Below are positions 33,079-42,715 of a stretch of DNA of 64,000 nucleotides, in pieces. Position 1 is the stretch's first letter. Each line of letters starts with the position of its first letter. A program made the translations under genes and the position numbers. The stretch is from Thiothrix nivea DSM 5205 (GTDB lineage Bacteria; Pseudomonadota; Gammaproteobacteria; Thiotrichales; Thiotrichaceae), in assembly GCF_000260135.1 (NCBI RefSeq), contig NZ_JH651384.1:3438001-3502000 (forward strand). Reading direction: 5' to 3'. The notes below the pieces were generated by a model. It was not told the DNA's origin. It was given only the letters and a program-made list of their open reading frames with translations, and ran no database searches.

Positions 33079-34191
33079 TTAACGATTTTGTTCCAACAAT
33101 TTATTTATGTGATTATCAATGTCATAACGAAAACGTATCACCGAGAACTGCTGGGCAAACTGGCTGATGGCTTCCGGGTCAAACTGTCCCTGTTGTGTTT
33201 CAAATGCGTCGACTGCCTGGCGGATGGCTGCTGCTGTCTGTTCCGCAAAATGAATGCCGGTCTTTCCATGTACGACGGTTTCAGCAGTTCCCCCTTGGTT
33301 GAGACAGATGACTGGCGTGCCGCAGGCTTGCGCTTCCACCGGGATGATGCCGAAATCTTCCAGCGCGGCAAACACCAGTGCCTTGGCGTTTTGCATCAGG
33401 TGGGCGACATTCGCATCATCCTGAAACCCCAGGAACTCGATATTGGCGGTTGCCAGGGCGCGCAGTTTTTCCATCTCCGGCCCGTTGCCTACGACCACCA
33501 GTTTGCGTGTTGTGTTGGCAAATGCCTGTACAATCAAATCCATACGTTTATAGGGAACCAGACGCGAGAAGGCTAAATAATAGTCGTCCTTGTCTGTCGA
33601 CAGGCTGAACCGGTCAGTGTCCACGGGGGGGTAGATGACGTGGGCGTCACGCCGGTAAATTTTCTGGATGCGTTTGCGGATGTAGTGGGAATTGGCGATG
33701 AAATGGTCTACGCGGTTGCTGCTGACCACATCCCAAATGCGCAGCCGGTGCAGGGTGTGGCGGCTGAGCCAGGAACGGACACTGCCGTTTTGCAGGTTTC
33801 CGCCGCGCAGGTAGTCGTGGTACATATCCCAGGCGTAGCGCACGGGCGTGTGGCAGTAACAAACATGCAATTGCCCGTGGTGGGTCAGCACGCCCTTGGC
33901 AACGAGGTGGGAAGACGACAGCACCAGATCGTACTTGTCCATATTGAACTGTTCGATGGCCAGTGGGAACAACGGCAGGTATTGGCGGAAATGCTTGCGG
34001 GCAAACGGCAGGTTCTGGACGAATGATGTCCGGGTTTGCTTGCCCCCCAGCAGGTTGGAGCGGTTGGCTTCGTCCAGCCAGTCAACCAGGGCGAAGATGT
34101 CGGCATCCGGGTAAAGGTGGTTGAATTCCCCAACGCACTTTTCCGAACCGGCCACTTCGTTGAACCATTCATGCACCAGCGCAACTTGCAT
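33079..34191 (-). CDS. Family 4 glycosyltransferase (WbaZ-like)
   Basis: A 370-residue GT4. The opening MQVALVHEWFNEVAGSEK, the CYCHTPVRYAWDMYHDYLR segment (about 121-139), FIANSHYIRKRI, YPPVDTDRF and the FAALEDFGIIPVEAQACGTP donor motif are characteristic of mannosyl/rhamnosyl GT4 enzymes related to WbaZ. It lies divergent from the O-antigen ligase, with a 186-bp AT-rich gap that should contain both promoters. With manB nearby, GDP-mannose is a reasonable donor (inference). Confidence 0.9.
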   Translation of the reverse strand: MQVALVHEWFNEVAGSEKCVGEFNHLYPDADIFALVDWLDEANRSNLLGGKQTRTSFVQNLPFARKHFRQYLPLFPLAIEQFNMDKYDLVLSSSHLVAKGVLTHHGQLHVCYCHTPVRYAWDMYHDYLRGGNLQNGSVRSWLSRHTLHRLRIWDVVSSNRVDHFIANSHYIRKRIQKIYRRDAHVIYPPVDTDRFSLSTDKDDYYLAFSRLVPYKRMDLIVQAFANTTRKLVVVGNGPEMEKLRALATANIEFLGFQDDANVAHLMQNAKALVFAALEDFGIIPVEAQACGTPVICLNQGGTAETVVHGKTGIHFAEQTAAAIRQAVDAFETQQGQFDPEAISQFAQQFSVIRFRYDIDNHINKLLEQNR

Positions 34192-34377
34192 CTAAAAACC
34201 TTGGCAGCAATGAAAGCTGTCTGTAACAATAGGCGGGTGCAAAGTACAAGCAGGATGCAAGTGGGTTTCCTCGATTGTCAGCCAGTTGGATGGTTGCAGA
34301 AAAGCGCGGATTCTAGCATATATTCGACAAATACATCTGCTGTACCGCCAGTTGGAAGAGGGACGGAAAAATTTTTC

Positions 34378-35622
34378 ATGAAACATGTGACCCTTATGAG
34401 TGTTGAGGGTAAGCTACCGGATATTGGCGTCATTAATTCCTGGCTGCTGATCCTGCTCGCGTTTACCTTCATGGGTAGCATTGCCATCGGTAACAGCCTG
34501 CTGTTCCTGATTTTGCTCTTGTGGTTGTTTGAGGGTAAATTTGACGAAAAATTCCAGAGGGTCAAACATAACCCATTCGCGTGGGCGGCGGTGGTGTTTG
34601 TATTGCTGCATTTCGTCGGGCTGTTATGGACCAGTGATTGGGAATTTGCCGGTTTTGTCCTGAAAAAGGAATTCAAGTATTTGATGGTGCCGGTGCTGAT
34701 CACGGTGCTGCGCAAGGAGCACATCACCTATTACCTGCTGGCTTTCCTGTTGTCGATGGTGGTGATCGTCGGCCTGTCGTATGGCGTGTATCTAGAGTGG
34801 ATTCCACCTTATGAGATTTTCGGCCTGGAAAAGGTGGAAGACCCGACACCATTCGTTGGCCACATTGTCTATAACCCGGTGCTGGCATTCACGCTGTACC
34901 TGCTGCTGTACGCGGTGTTTCTGCGCGATGATTTGCCCTGGAAACTCAAGGCAGTGGGGCTGGTGTTGTTCGTCATCATGAGCATCAACATGTTCCTGAC
35001 GGAAGGGCGCATGGGGCAGGCGGTGTTTCTGGTGTTGCTGACGCTGTTTGTGTTCCAGTTTTATCACGGGCGGGTATTAAAGCCTGCGCTGTTATCGTTG
35101 CTGCTGATCAGTATCCTCGCACCTACGGCCTACCTGCTCAGCCCGGTGGTGCAGAAACGGGTGGATGTCGCCATTCACGAAGTGGAAAATTACGAGCAGG
35201 AACCCAATTCCAGTGTCGGCCTGCGGGTGATCATGCTGCTGAATTCGCTGGAAATCATCCGTGAAAACCCGTTGCTGGGGGTGGGTACGGGCGATTACCG
35301 GCAGGAATACATCAAGGTGAACCGGCAGAACTTCCCGGAAGCCACCCGTGGGGAGATCCTCAACCATCCACATAATGTGTACGTGCAGGAAATGGTGCAG
35401 TTCGGGTTGTTGGGGCTGGCGGTGTTGTTCTACATGTTTTACGTGATGGTGCGGATGTACAAGCAATCGTCTGGCCCGTTCAAGCCGGTGATGCTGGCGT
35501 TCCCGGTGTTTTATGCGGTGATCTTTTTCTCCGACGGCTACATCATGGATCACTACCTGACTTTCCTGTTCCTGTTGTTGGGTTCCATCTTGTACGCTGG
35601 TAACAGCCTTGGCCGTGATTAA
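34378..35622 (+). CDS. O-antigen ligase / polymerase-type membrane protein
   Basis: A 414-residue polytopic protein from ATG 34378; upstream sequence in the same frame is intergenic. About ten to twelve hydrophobic helices and the Wzy_C/WaaL-type periplasmic loop are visible, with GLRVIMLLNSLEIIRENPLLGVGTGDY-like residues and the HPHNVYVQEMVQFG motif, whose His is catalytic in ligases. Because export here is by ABC transporter (no Wzx/Wzy flipping needed), a ligase joining the glycan to lipid A-core is more likely than a polymerase. Its stop overlaps the GT9 gene. Confidence 0.87.
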   Translation: MKHVTLMSVEGKLPDIGVINSWLLILLAFTFMGSIAIGNSLLFLILLLWLFEGKFDEKFQRVKHNPFAWAAVVFVLLHFVGLLWTSDWEFAGFVLKKEFKYLMVPVLITVLRKEHITYYLLAFLLSMVVIVGLSYGVYLEWIPPYEIFGLEKVEDPTPFVGHIVYNPVLAFTLYLLLYAVFLRDDLPWKLKAVGLVLFVIMSINMFLTEGRMGQAVFLVLLTLFVFQFYHGRVLKPALLSLLLISILAPTAYLLSPVVQKRVDVAIHEVENYEQEPNSSVGLRVIMLLNSLEIIRENPLLGVGTGDYRQEYIKVNRQNFPEATRGEILNHPHNVYVQEMVQFGLLGLAVLFYMFYVMVRMYKQSSGPFKPVMLAFPVFYAVIFFSDGYIMDHYLTFLFLLLGSILYAGNSLGRD

Positions 35623-36718
35623 ACACATCCTGGTCATTATTCGCCGCTCCAACGGCGATGTGCTGCTGGCTTCCCCGCTGATCCAGCGCTTGCATGAGCA
35701 TTATGCAGGGGCGGAAATCGACCTGCTGGTCAATGACGATACCTTAGGGATTGCCAAGGCGTTGCCGCATGTACGCCAGATTCATGCCTATTTCTATGGC
35801 TGGAAAAAACTGCCGTTGTGGCAGCGGCTGCGCACTGAAGCAGGTTTTATCCGCAAGCTGTTTCGGCAATACGATCTGGCCATTTCCCTCACCACTACCG
35901 ACAGTAGCGTGCTGTATGCTTTGCTGTTTGGCCGCAAATCCATCAGCGCCATTGACGCCGAAGGGCGCAAAAGCTGGTGGAAGCAGCGCCTGCTGGATGG
36001 CGCGTACCAACTGGATGAAGGTAAGCCGGTCATCCTCAATAACCTGCAAGCGCTGGCATTGCTGGGAATTCCTCAAGGAAAAGTGCAGCTTGCCCTGCAA
36101 TACACACCGCAAGCACTGGCCAATGCACAGACAAAATTACAGTCTCTTGGCGTTGAACGCTTCCTGATTTTTCACCCCTCGGCGCAATACGACTACAAGG
36201 TTTACCCTGAACACCTTCGGTATGGCTTGTTGGAGAAACTGGCTGGTTTGGGTGTTTCGGTGGTGGTAACGGGCGCAAAAACGCCGCTGGATTTGCAGAT
36301 CAAAGCGTCGTTGCCTGTTTTGCCCAATGTGCATGACCTGATCGGTGGAACCAGTCTGGATGAATACATCGCCCTCAGCAGTCTGGCGCTCGCGTATGTC
36401 GGTGGCGATACCCTCAACATGCACATTGCCGCCGCGCAGGGCAAACGGGTGTTTGTCATTTTCGGCCCGACCCTGTTGAAACTGTGGTCGCCATGGAGTA
36501 ACTCCCTGCAACGTGCAGCCAGCATCAGCCAGCCTGTGCAGACCTATGGCGACATTACCCTGTTCCAGGCGGACATGCCTTGCGTTCCATGTGGGCAAGC
36601 CGGGTGCGACAACCGTCACGGCAAAAGCGAGTGTCTTTACCGGATTGATCCGGCTATCATCAGTGCCGAAGTCAAACACTGGCTGGAACAACAAGGATTG
36701 ATGGATGGCGAACATTAG
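35615..36718 (+). CDS. Family 9 glycosyltransferase (heptosyltransferase-like)
   Basis: A GT9 protein of 367 residues starting at GTG 35615 (TTG 35609 is possible). It begins with the ADP-heptose:LPS heptosyltransferase strand (HILVIIRRSNGDVLLASPLI), has LIFHPSAQYDYKVYP in the middle, and the nucleotide-binding YVGGDTLNMHIAAAQGKRV followed by FGPT. A cysteine cluster near the C-terminus (PCVPCGQAGCDN) is common in this family. It probably adds heptose to the LPS core, in keeping with the neighbouring ligase and WaaE-like gene. Confidence 0.9.
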   Translation: MIKHILVIIRRSNGDVLLASPLIQRLHEHYAGAEIDLLVNDDTLGIAKALPHVRQIHAYFYGWKKLPLWQRLRTEAGFIRKLFRQYDLAISLTTTDSSVLYALLFGRKSISAIDAEGRKSWWKQRLLDGAYQLDEGKPVILNNLQALALLGIPQGKVQLALQYTPQALANAQTKLQSLGVERFLIFHPSAQYDYKVYPEHLRYGLLEKLAGLGVSVVVTGAKTPLDLQIKASLPVLPNVHDLIGGTSLDEYIALSSLALAYVGGDTLNMHIAAAQGKRVFVIFGPTLLKLWSPWSNSLQRAASISQPVQTYGDITLFQADMPCVPCGQAGCDNRHGKSECLYRIDPAIISAEVKHWLEQQGLMDGEH

Positions 36719-37469
36719 CGGGTTGGTGATTACCTACAACGAAGCAACCCATATCCGCGCCTGTCTGGAATCACTGCTTAAAGTCTGTGATGACGTGGTG
36801 GTGGTGGATTCACTCAGCACCGACGGCACGGCAGAAATAGCGCAAGAGATGGGTGCAACCGTGCGCGCGCGGCCCTTCCTCGGCTACGGCCCGCAGAAAA
36901 ACTTCGGCCTGCCTTTTTGCCGCCATGTCTGGGTGCTAAGCCTCGATGCGGACGAGCGGCTGGATGCTGACGCCATTGCCGACATCCGTAGCCTCGACCT
37001 GGACAATAGTGCGCATGACGCCTACGAGTTCCGCCGCAAAAACCTGTTCCATGGCAAGTGGATCAAATGTACTTCCTGGTATCCCGACCATGTACGGCGC
37101 TTGTTTAACCGCGACAAGGCGCGTTTTTCCGATTTGCAATGCCACGAAAAAGTGGAAACCGGCAACAGCAAACAGTTGGCTTCCCACATCATTCACTACT
37201 CCTACCGCGACTATCAGCACATGCTGCACAAGCTGAACCAGTATTCCAGTCAATATGTCGAGGATAATGTGGGCAGGAAAAAACCGATCAGCGCATGGTC
37301 GCCCCCCCTGCACGGCCTATTTGCCTTTCTCAAGAATTACTTCCTCAAACGTGGTTTCCTGTGCGGGTTTGATGGTTTTACCATTTCGCTGCTGAATGCG
37401 TTGGGTTCCTATATGAAATATGCCAAGTTGCTGGAAAAACAGCGCTATGGTAGCAAGGGGGAGCAGTGA
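36705..37469 (+). CDS. LPS-core family 2 glycosyltransferase (WaaE/KdtX-like)
   Basis: A 254-residue GT2 with ISGLVITYNEATHIRACLES at the N-terminus, VVVDSLSTDGT, the LDADERLD acidic motif and the GYGPQKNFG segment, matching WaaE/KdtX-type beta-glucosyltransferases of inner-core LPS. A C-terminal hydrophobic stretch (FLKNYFLKRGF) suggests peripheral membrane binding. It overlaps both neighbours (14 nt and 4 nt), so it is translated with the GT9 and the next glycosyltransferase. Confidence 0.88.
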   Translation: MANISGLVITYNEATHIRACLESLLKVCDDVVVVDSLSTDGTAEIAQEMGATVRARPFLGYGPQKNFGLPFCRHVWVLSLDADERLDADAIADIRSLDLDNSAHDAYEFRRKNLFHGKWIKCTSWYPDHVRRLFNRDKARFSDLQCHEKVETGNSKQLASHIIHYSYRDYQHMLHKLNQYSSQYVEDNVGRKKPISAWSPPLHGLFAFLKNYFLKRGFLCGFDGFTISLLNALGSYMKYAKLLEKQRYGSKGEQ

Positions 37470-38326
37470 AAGTCAGTGCCTGTACTTTCATCCGCAATGG
37501 CCAGTTGTTGGGTTACCCGTTTGTGGAATCCATCCGTTCCATTCTGCCGATCGTGGATGAGTTTGTGATCGCCGTGGGGCAGGGGGATGATGATACCCTG
37601 GCTATCCTGCAAGCCATGAACGAACCCAAGCTGCACCTGATCAAAACCGTCTGGAACGACAATATGCGGGTCAAGGGTTATGTTTACGGCCAGCAGAAAA
37701 TGCTTGCCCAGTTTGCCTGTAGCGGCGAGTGGATTTTCTATCTGGAAGGCGATGAAGTCGTGCATGAAAGCGACCTGTCAGTTATCCAGGCCAGTATGCA
37801 GAAGCATCTGGATGACCCGGAGGTTGAGGCGCTGATCTTCGATTACCTGCATTTTTACGGTAACGCCAATACCTACCTGTGGTCGCCCGGCTGGTATCGG
37901 CGCGCGCCGCGCATCATCAAGGCGTCGGTGCGCAGCTATGCCCCTGACGGCCTGTTCTGGCTGGTGCTGGATTCCAACAAGCATGGGCGTTACCCCAAAG
38001 CGGCGCACGCGGGAGCCAGCATGTACCACTACGGTTGGGTCAGAAGTGAGGCGCAGATGAATCTGAAAGCCAGCCGGGTGGAAAAATACTGGAACAAGCA
38101 GAATGCTGCGATTGACTACCGCGACATGGACGCCCGCATCCTGCGCGAATTTACCGGCACGCACCCACAAATCGTACAGGGCTGGTTGCCCAAGGAACCC
38201 GGCCTGTTCCAGGTCAACCCCGATTATCGCCCCACCCGCAAGCAGCAAAAACACTGGTGGATGCTGCAACTGGAAAACCGCTTTGGGCTGGAACTCAGCA
38301 AAAAGCATTACAAACGGGTGAGATAG
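37466..38326 (+). CDS. Glycosyltransferase family 2-like protein
   Basis: A 286-residue protein from a GTG that overlaps the previous stop. MKVSACTFIRNGQLLGYPF and EFVIAVGQGDDDT follow the GT2 pattern, and WIFYLEGDEVVHESD supplies the acidic motif, with Gly-Asp-Glu in place of DxD. The family is usually annotated as glycosyltransferase of unknown specificity in LPS loci. It is the last gene of the polysaccharide block; recC begins two bases after its stop. Confidence 0.8.
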   Translation: MKVSACTFIRNGQLLGYPFVESIRSILPIVDEFVIAVGQGDDDTLAILQAMNEPKLHLIKTVWNDNMRVKGYVYGQQKMLAQFACSGEWIFYLEGDEVVHESDLSVIQASMQKHLDDPEVEALIFDYLHFYGNANTYLWSPGWYRRAPRIIKASVRSYAPDGLFWLVLDSNKHGRYPKAAHAGASMYHYGWVRSEAQMNLKASRVEKYWNKQNAAIDYRDMDARILREFTGTHPQIVQGWLPKEPGLFQVNPDYRPTRKQQKHWWMLQLENRFGLELSKKHYKRVR

Positions 38327-38328
38327 CC

Positions 38329-41300
38329 ATGCTTTACCTGTACCATTCCAACCAGTTGGAACAACTTGCCGAAGCGTTTGCCGGGTTGCAGGCGGAACAG
38401 CCCTTGCCGCCGCTGGTGACGGAATGGGTGGTGGTGCAGAACATCGGCATGGGGCGCTGGCTTTCCCTGCAAACCGCGCAACACAATGGTATTGCTGCCA
38501 ACATCCGCTACCTGTTCCCGGCTGAGTTGACCTGGGAATTATTACGCAAGGTGCTGCAAGATGTTCCTGAGCAAGACCCTTGCGCACCGCATATCATGCG
38601 CTGGCGGCTGTTCGATATTTTCTTGAATGAGCCGGAGCAGTGGCCGGAACTGGCGCATTATCTCGGCACGGGCGAGCCTGCCGCCTGGCAACTGGCCGGG
38701 CAGATCGCCAAGGTATTCGACCAGTACCTGTTTTTCCGCCCTGACTGGATTCGGGAATGGGAGCGGGGCAAAGGTGCCGGTGATGACTGGCAGGTGCGTC
38801 TGTGGTGGCGGGTGGCGGGTGAGCAGAAGCTTCCGCATTGGGTGCGCTTACAGGAACGTTTTGCCCATGCCTTACGGTTTCATACGCCCTCCGTTGCCAA
38901 CCTGCCCAGCCGCATCAGCTTCTTCTCCGTGCCAGTACTGTCGCCCGGCTACGTGCAATTGCTGGGTGAGGTGGCCAAATACACCGACATCCACATCTAC
39001 CTGATGAACCCTTGCGAGGAATACTGGGGCGACATCGAATCCGAAAAACGCAAGCACAAGCAGCAGGCCGATGTGCAGGACTATTTCAGCGTCGGCAACC
39101 CGCTACTGGCGTCATGGGGGCGGCAGGGGCGCGATTTCATCGACCTGTTGATCGACGCCGAAGCCGATGTGGATGACCTGCCGTTGTTCATCGAACCCGA
39201 TGGCGACACCCTGCTGAACCGCATCCAGTCCGACATCCTGCACCTGCAAATGCCCACCTCACTTTCTTCCCCCCTAAAATCTTCCATTTCCTTCCACGCC
39301 TGCCACTCCCCCATGCGTGAAGCCGAAGTCCTCTACGACCAATTGCTCGCCCTGTTCGAGGCCAACCCCGACCTGACCCCGGCGGATGTGGTGGTAATGA
39401 CGCCCGATATCGACACTTACGCCCCCTACCTGGACGCAGTATTTTCCAGCGCTGCCCACCCGCTACCGTTCAGCATCGCTGACCGCAGCCCCGGCTATGC
39501 GCAAAGCATCATCAACCTGTGCGAACACTTGCTGGAACTGCCGCAAGGCCGCTGCGATGCCGAAAGCGTGTTGACCCTGCTGGAGTTTGAGGAAGTCCGC
39601 ACCCGTATCGGTTTGGATGAAGCACAGGTCATCCAGTGCCGCCACTGGATCCGCGCCGTCAATATCCGCTGGGGAACGGATGCGCAGGCACGCCCGGAAC
39701 TGGGTGGTGCGGATACGGCGGAGCACACCTGGCGCTACGGCCTTGACCGCCTGCTACTGGGTTACGCCATGCCTGGCGAAGACCTGTTCAGCGGCATCCT
39801 GCCCTGGAATGACATCGAAGGCAGTCAGGCTGAAATGCTGGGCCGCCTGCAACAAATGCTGGAAGCCGTGTTTGATCTGGCCAACTGGGGGCGGCAGCAA
39901 CAGACTGTGCCGGAATGGAATCGCCGCTTCCGCCAGTTGCTGGAAACTGTGGTGGGCGAAGACGCCCCGCTGCAAACGGTCTGGCAGGGGCTGGATACGC
40001 TGGAGCGGACGTTGGCGCAAGCCGGTTTCGACCAGCCCGTAGTCTGGCCGGTGTTCCAGAACGCCCTGCTGGAGCAGCTCGACAAACGCAGCGAATCGGA
40101 AGGCTTCCTCGGGCGTGGTATCACCTGCTGTGCACTGATGCCGATGCGCACCGTGCCGTTCCGCTTCGTCGCTTTGGTTGGCATGAATGACGGGGTCTTC
40201 CCGCGCCGGGATGCCCGTGCCAGTTTCGACCGTATGGGGCAACAAATCCAGCGTGGTGACCGCCTCAAGCGCGATGAAGACCGTTACCTGTTCCTCGAAA
40301 GCTTGCTGTCGGCGCGTGACTGGCTGTATATCAGCTACATCGGCCAAAGTCCGCGCGATAATAGCGAACTGCCACCCTCCGTACTGGTCAGCGAGTTGCT
40401 GGATTACGTGGAACGCTGCGTACCGGGTGGCCTCGAAAGCCTACTGACCAAGCACCCGTTGCAGGCGTTCAGCCAGAAATACCTGCGCGGCGATAACGGC
40501 CTGTTTACCTACAGCAGGTTTGGGCAGGGGAGTGTGGATAAGACCAAAACGGTGTTCCCGCCGTTCTGGCAGGGCGAAGCATTGCCAGAGCCTGACCCTG
40601 CTTACCGGCAAGTCGGTCTGGCCGAGTTGACCCGCTTTTACCAGAATCCGGCGCGGACGTTTCTGCGCGAACGTTTCGGGCTACGCTTAGGGGAGGCGGA
40701 TGAGGAATTGCCGGTGCGCGAACCCTTCACCCTTGAAACCTACAGTGACCGCGAGGTACGTGCCTGCATTTTCCAGCAACTGGAGCGGGGTTTGCCTGCC
40801 AGCACTGCCTTACCGTTGCTGCGGGCGCAGGGCATGTTGCCGCACGGCAAGCCGGGTGAACTGGTGTTCCAGCGGGAGGCGGCTGTGACCGAGGCGTTTT
40901 TCCAGGAAGTACAGCCGATACCACCATTATACCGTGAATATTTCAGCCTGACACTGGGGGAATTCCACCTCAGTGGAACCGTGACCCATCTGGATCGGGG
41001 TGCGGGGCGCAAGGTTTATGAACTGGGCAAGCTCAGTTACTGGAGCTGGCTGGATATCTGGTTGCAGCATCTGGCGCTCAATACGCTGGATGAAAAGGTT
41101 TGCCCGCATTCCACCTTTATGTATTCAGCCGATAAGCATTATGAGCTGCAACCGGTGGCGGATGCGGCGGAACAGCTGCAACAATTGTTGGCGTGGTATT
41201 GGCAGGGTTTGCAGGAGCCACTGCCGTTTTTCCCCAAATCCGGTTTCAATCTGATGGAGCAGAGTGAGCCGGATGTGGGCAAGGTGCTCAGCACCTGGGA

Positions 41301-41460
41301 AGGCAGTGGTAATTTCGCCGGGGAAAGCGAGAAGCCCGAATACCGGCTGCTGTACCGGGGTGTCAACCCGCTGGAAGGGCAGGCTGACGCCTTTCTGGAA
41401 ATCTCCAGTGTCGTCTTCGGCCGCTTGTTGATGGCGAAAACTGTTTTAGAGCCTTCTTGA
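38329..41460 (+). CDS. recC: Exodeoxyribonuclease V gamma subunit RecC
   Basis: A 1043-residue RecC, somewhat shorter than the E. coli protein (about 1120). The start is ATG 38329 (MLYLYHSNQLEQLAEAF); a longer frame overlaps the upstream gene. Family blocks visible include VVVQNIGMGRWLSLQTAQ, RISFFSVPVLSPGYVQLL, the VVVMTPDIDTYAPYLDAVF helicase-like segment, FSIADRSPGYAQSI and CALMPMRTVPFRFVALVGMNDGVFPR. RecC holds RecB and RecD together and recognises Chi. Unusually, recB and recD do not follow: the next gene is a membrane-anchored SGNH hydrolase after a 228-nt gap. The C-terminus looks intact. Confidence 0.94.
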   Translation: MLYLYHSNQLEQLAEAFAGLQAEQPLPPLVTEWVVVQNIGMGRWLSLQTAQHNGIAANIRYLFPAELTWELLRKVLQDVPEQDPCAPHIMRWRLFDIFLNEPEQWPELAHYLGTGEPAAWQLAGQIAKVFDQYLFFRPDWIREWERGKGAGDDWQVRLWWRVAGEQKLPHWVRLQERFAHALRFHTPSVANLPSRISFFSVPVLSPGYVQLLGEVAKYTDIHIYLMNPCEEYWGDIESEKRKHKQQADVQDYFSVGNPLLASWGRQGRDFIDLLIDAEADVDDLPLFIEPDGDTLLNRIQSDILHLQMPTSLSSPLKSSISFHACHSPMREAEVLYDQLLALFEANPDLTPADVVVMTPDIDTYAPYLDAVFSSAAHPLPFSIADRSPGYAQSIINLCEHLLELPQGRCDAESVLTLLEFEEVRTRIGLDEAQVIQCRHWIRAVNIRWGTDAQARPELGGADTAEHTWRYGLDRLLLGYAMPGEDLFSGILPWNDIEGSQAEMLGRLQQMLEAVFDLANWGRQQQTVPEWNRRFRQLLETVVGEDAPLQTVWQGLDTLERTLAQAGFDQPVVWPVFQNALLEQLDKRSESEGFLGRGITCCALMPMRTVPFRFVALVGMNDGVFPRRDARASFDRMGQQIQRGDRLKRDEDRYLFLESLLSARDWLYISYIGQSPRDNSELPPSVLVSELLDYVERCVPGGLESLLTKHPLQAFSQKYLRGDNGLFTYSRFGQGSVDKTKTVFPPFWQGEALPEPDPAYRQVGLAELTRFYQNPARTFLRERFGLRLGEADEELPVREPFTLETYSDREVRACIFQQLERGLPASTALPLLRAQGMLPHGKPGELVFQREAAVTEAFFQEVQPIPPLYREYFSLTLGEFHLSGTVTHLDRGAGRKVYELGKLSYWSWLDIWLQHLALNTLDEKVCPHSTFMYSADKHYELQPVADAAEQLQQLLAWYWQGLQEPLPFFPKSGFNLMEQSEPDVGKVLSTWEGSGNFAGESEKPEYRLLYRGVNPLEGQADAFLEISSVVFGRLLMAKTVLEPS

Positions 41461-41688
41461 CCGTATTATTGTTTTCCGATAGCAGAATTTGTTGGAATTA
41501 ACCACAGGTTGGTCGTATTATGATGGCAAAATGATCGTTTGGAAAATATGTCTTTCTGGGCGACAGAATATTTAATAGCATGGGTTGTGGCATGAAATGT
41601 TTTTAAGTGCTGTTGCTCATGCTGCGCCTTGTTGATAAATAATGATGAAATTTCTGGAAGCGATCCAATAAAAGGCTGTTGTGTTTTT

Positions 41689-42696
41689 ATGAAAAAGGTT
41701 CTTGCCATTAATGTATTGGTATTCGTTGGAATTATTGTTTTGTTGGAGGGGTCTGCACGGTTGGCTGTCTCCCAAAATGAAGTTAACCCGGTGTTCGATG
41801 ACCAAAGTTTGAGGGTGCGGGACAGGCCGTTTGTTGAAACGGATGAGGTTCGGGGGTTTGCTTTGAAGAGTGGTTTCAAATCCGACCTCTATTCCATTAA
41901 CGCTAATGGGTTTAGGGGCGGGGAGCTTCCTCCTGATCTGGGTGAAAAATATGTGATCCTTGCCCTGGGCGAATCAACAACATTTGGGTGGGGAGTGGAT
42001 GATCAGCATACATATCCGTATTTGCTTAATACGCACTTCCAACATGATGATGTTTATATCGTTAATGCAGGGATTCCATCCTATACGTCTGCCCAAACAC
42101 TTTTGTATTTAAAAGAAATTTTGAATAAAAAAGAAATAGATCCCAGGTTTGCCCTGATCAATATTTTATGGAATGATGTTTGGTATTCAACCGTCAAGAA
42201 TTGGGATCCAGAAATACTGGTTCATCAACGCCCTCCTGTCTGGTTTGGTCTTATGAGCAAGTACTCAAGGCTTTTTAACGTAATTTTCATGGGGCTAAGG
42301 AGCCGGGAACTGGTTAATGTGGTAAATGAAAAGGCTGTGCAGGAGTATGGGCATAACCTGGAAAAGATGATCCTTCTTTGCAGGGATAATAATATCAAGG
42401 TTGCTTTTGTAGAGCCTCCCTTTGATGCTGATCATGTCTCTGAAGATGGCCTAAATGAATTCCATACCCAGTATACCAAGAGTTTCCTGATTGATACGGC
42501 TAAACATTATGCTGAAAAGATGCATGAAGTTGCGGCGAAATACGGGGTTGCAGTGATAAAGCATCAGTTTGATTTGTTTGGAAATTTAAACCATTACGAT
42601 TTATTTCTGGATGGTATGCACCCAAATCCGGCAGGAAACAACCTAATGGCAAAAGATGTGTATGATAAGCTTTCACCTGTTATTGGGTATAACTGA
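41689..42696 (+). CDS. Membrane-anchored SGNH/GDSL hydrolase
   Basis: A 335-residue protein from ATG 41689. An N-terminal hydrophobic helix (residues 2-22) anchors it or serves as a signal. The SGNH blocks are VILALGESTTFGWG (nucleophile Ser), the Gly-containing IVNAGIPSYTS, the Asn block LINILWNDVW, and the catalytic Asp/His in LDGMHPNPAGN. Members of this group act as O-acetylesterases or acetyl-handling enzymes on surface glycans. The coding region and its surroundings are noticeably more AT-rich than the flanking polysaccharide genes, suggesting a separate origin. It precedes a methyltransferase by 19 nt. Confidence 0.87.
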   Translation: MKKVLAINVLVFVGIIVLLEGSARLAVSQNEVNPVFDDQSLRVRDRPFVETDEVRGFALKSGFKSDLYSINANGFRGGELPPDLGEKYVILALGESTTFGWGVDDQHTYPYLLNTHFQHDDVYIVNAGIPSYTSAQTLLYLKEILNKKEIDPRFALINILWNDVWYSTVKNWDPEILVHQRPPVWFGLMSKYSRLFNVIFMGLRSRELVNVVNEKAVQEYGHNLEKMILLCRDNNIKVAFVEPPFDADHVSEDGLNEFHTQYTKSFLIDTAKHYAEKMHEVAAKYGVAVIKHQFDLFGNLNHYDLFLDGMHPNPAGNNLMAKDVYDKLSPVIGYN

Positions 42697-42715
42697 TTTC
42701 TTTGTGTAGTATGTG

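Noticed and set aside
34192-34377. Divergent promoters between the GT4 gene and the ligase gene
   Set aside because: AT-rich with a TATATT, but no -35 at proper spacing; left unassigned.
41466-41879. A 137-codon minus-strand frame before and across the SGNH gene
   Set aside because: Overlaps the SGNH start and the intergenic gap, with no similarity pattern or ribosome-binding site.
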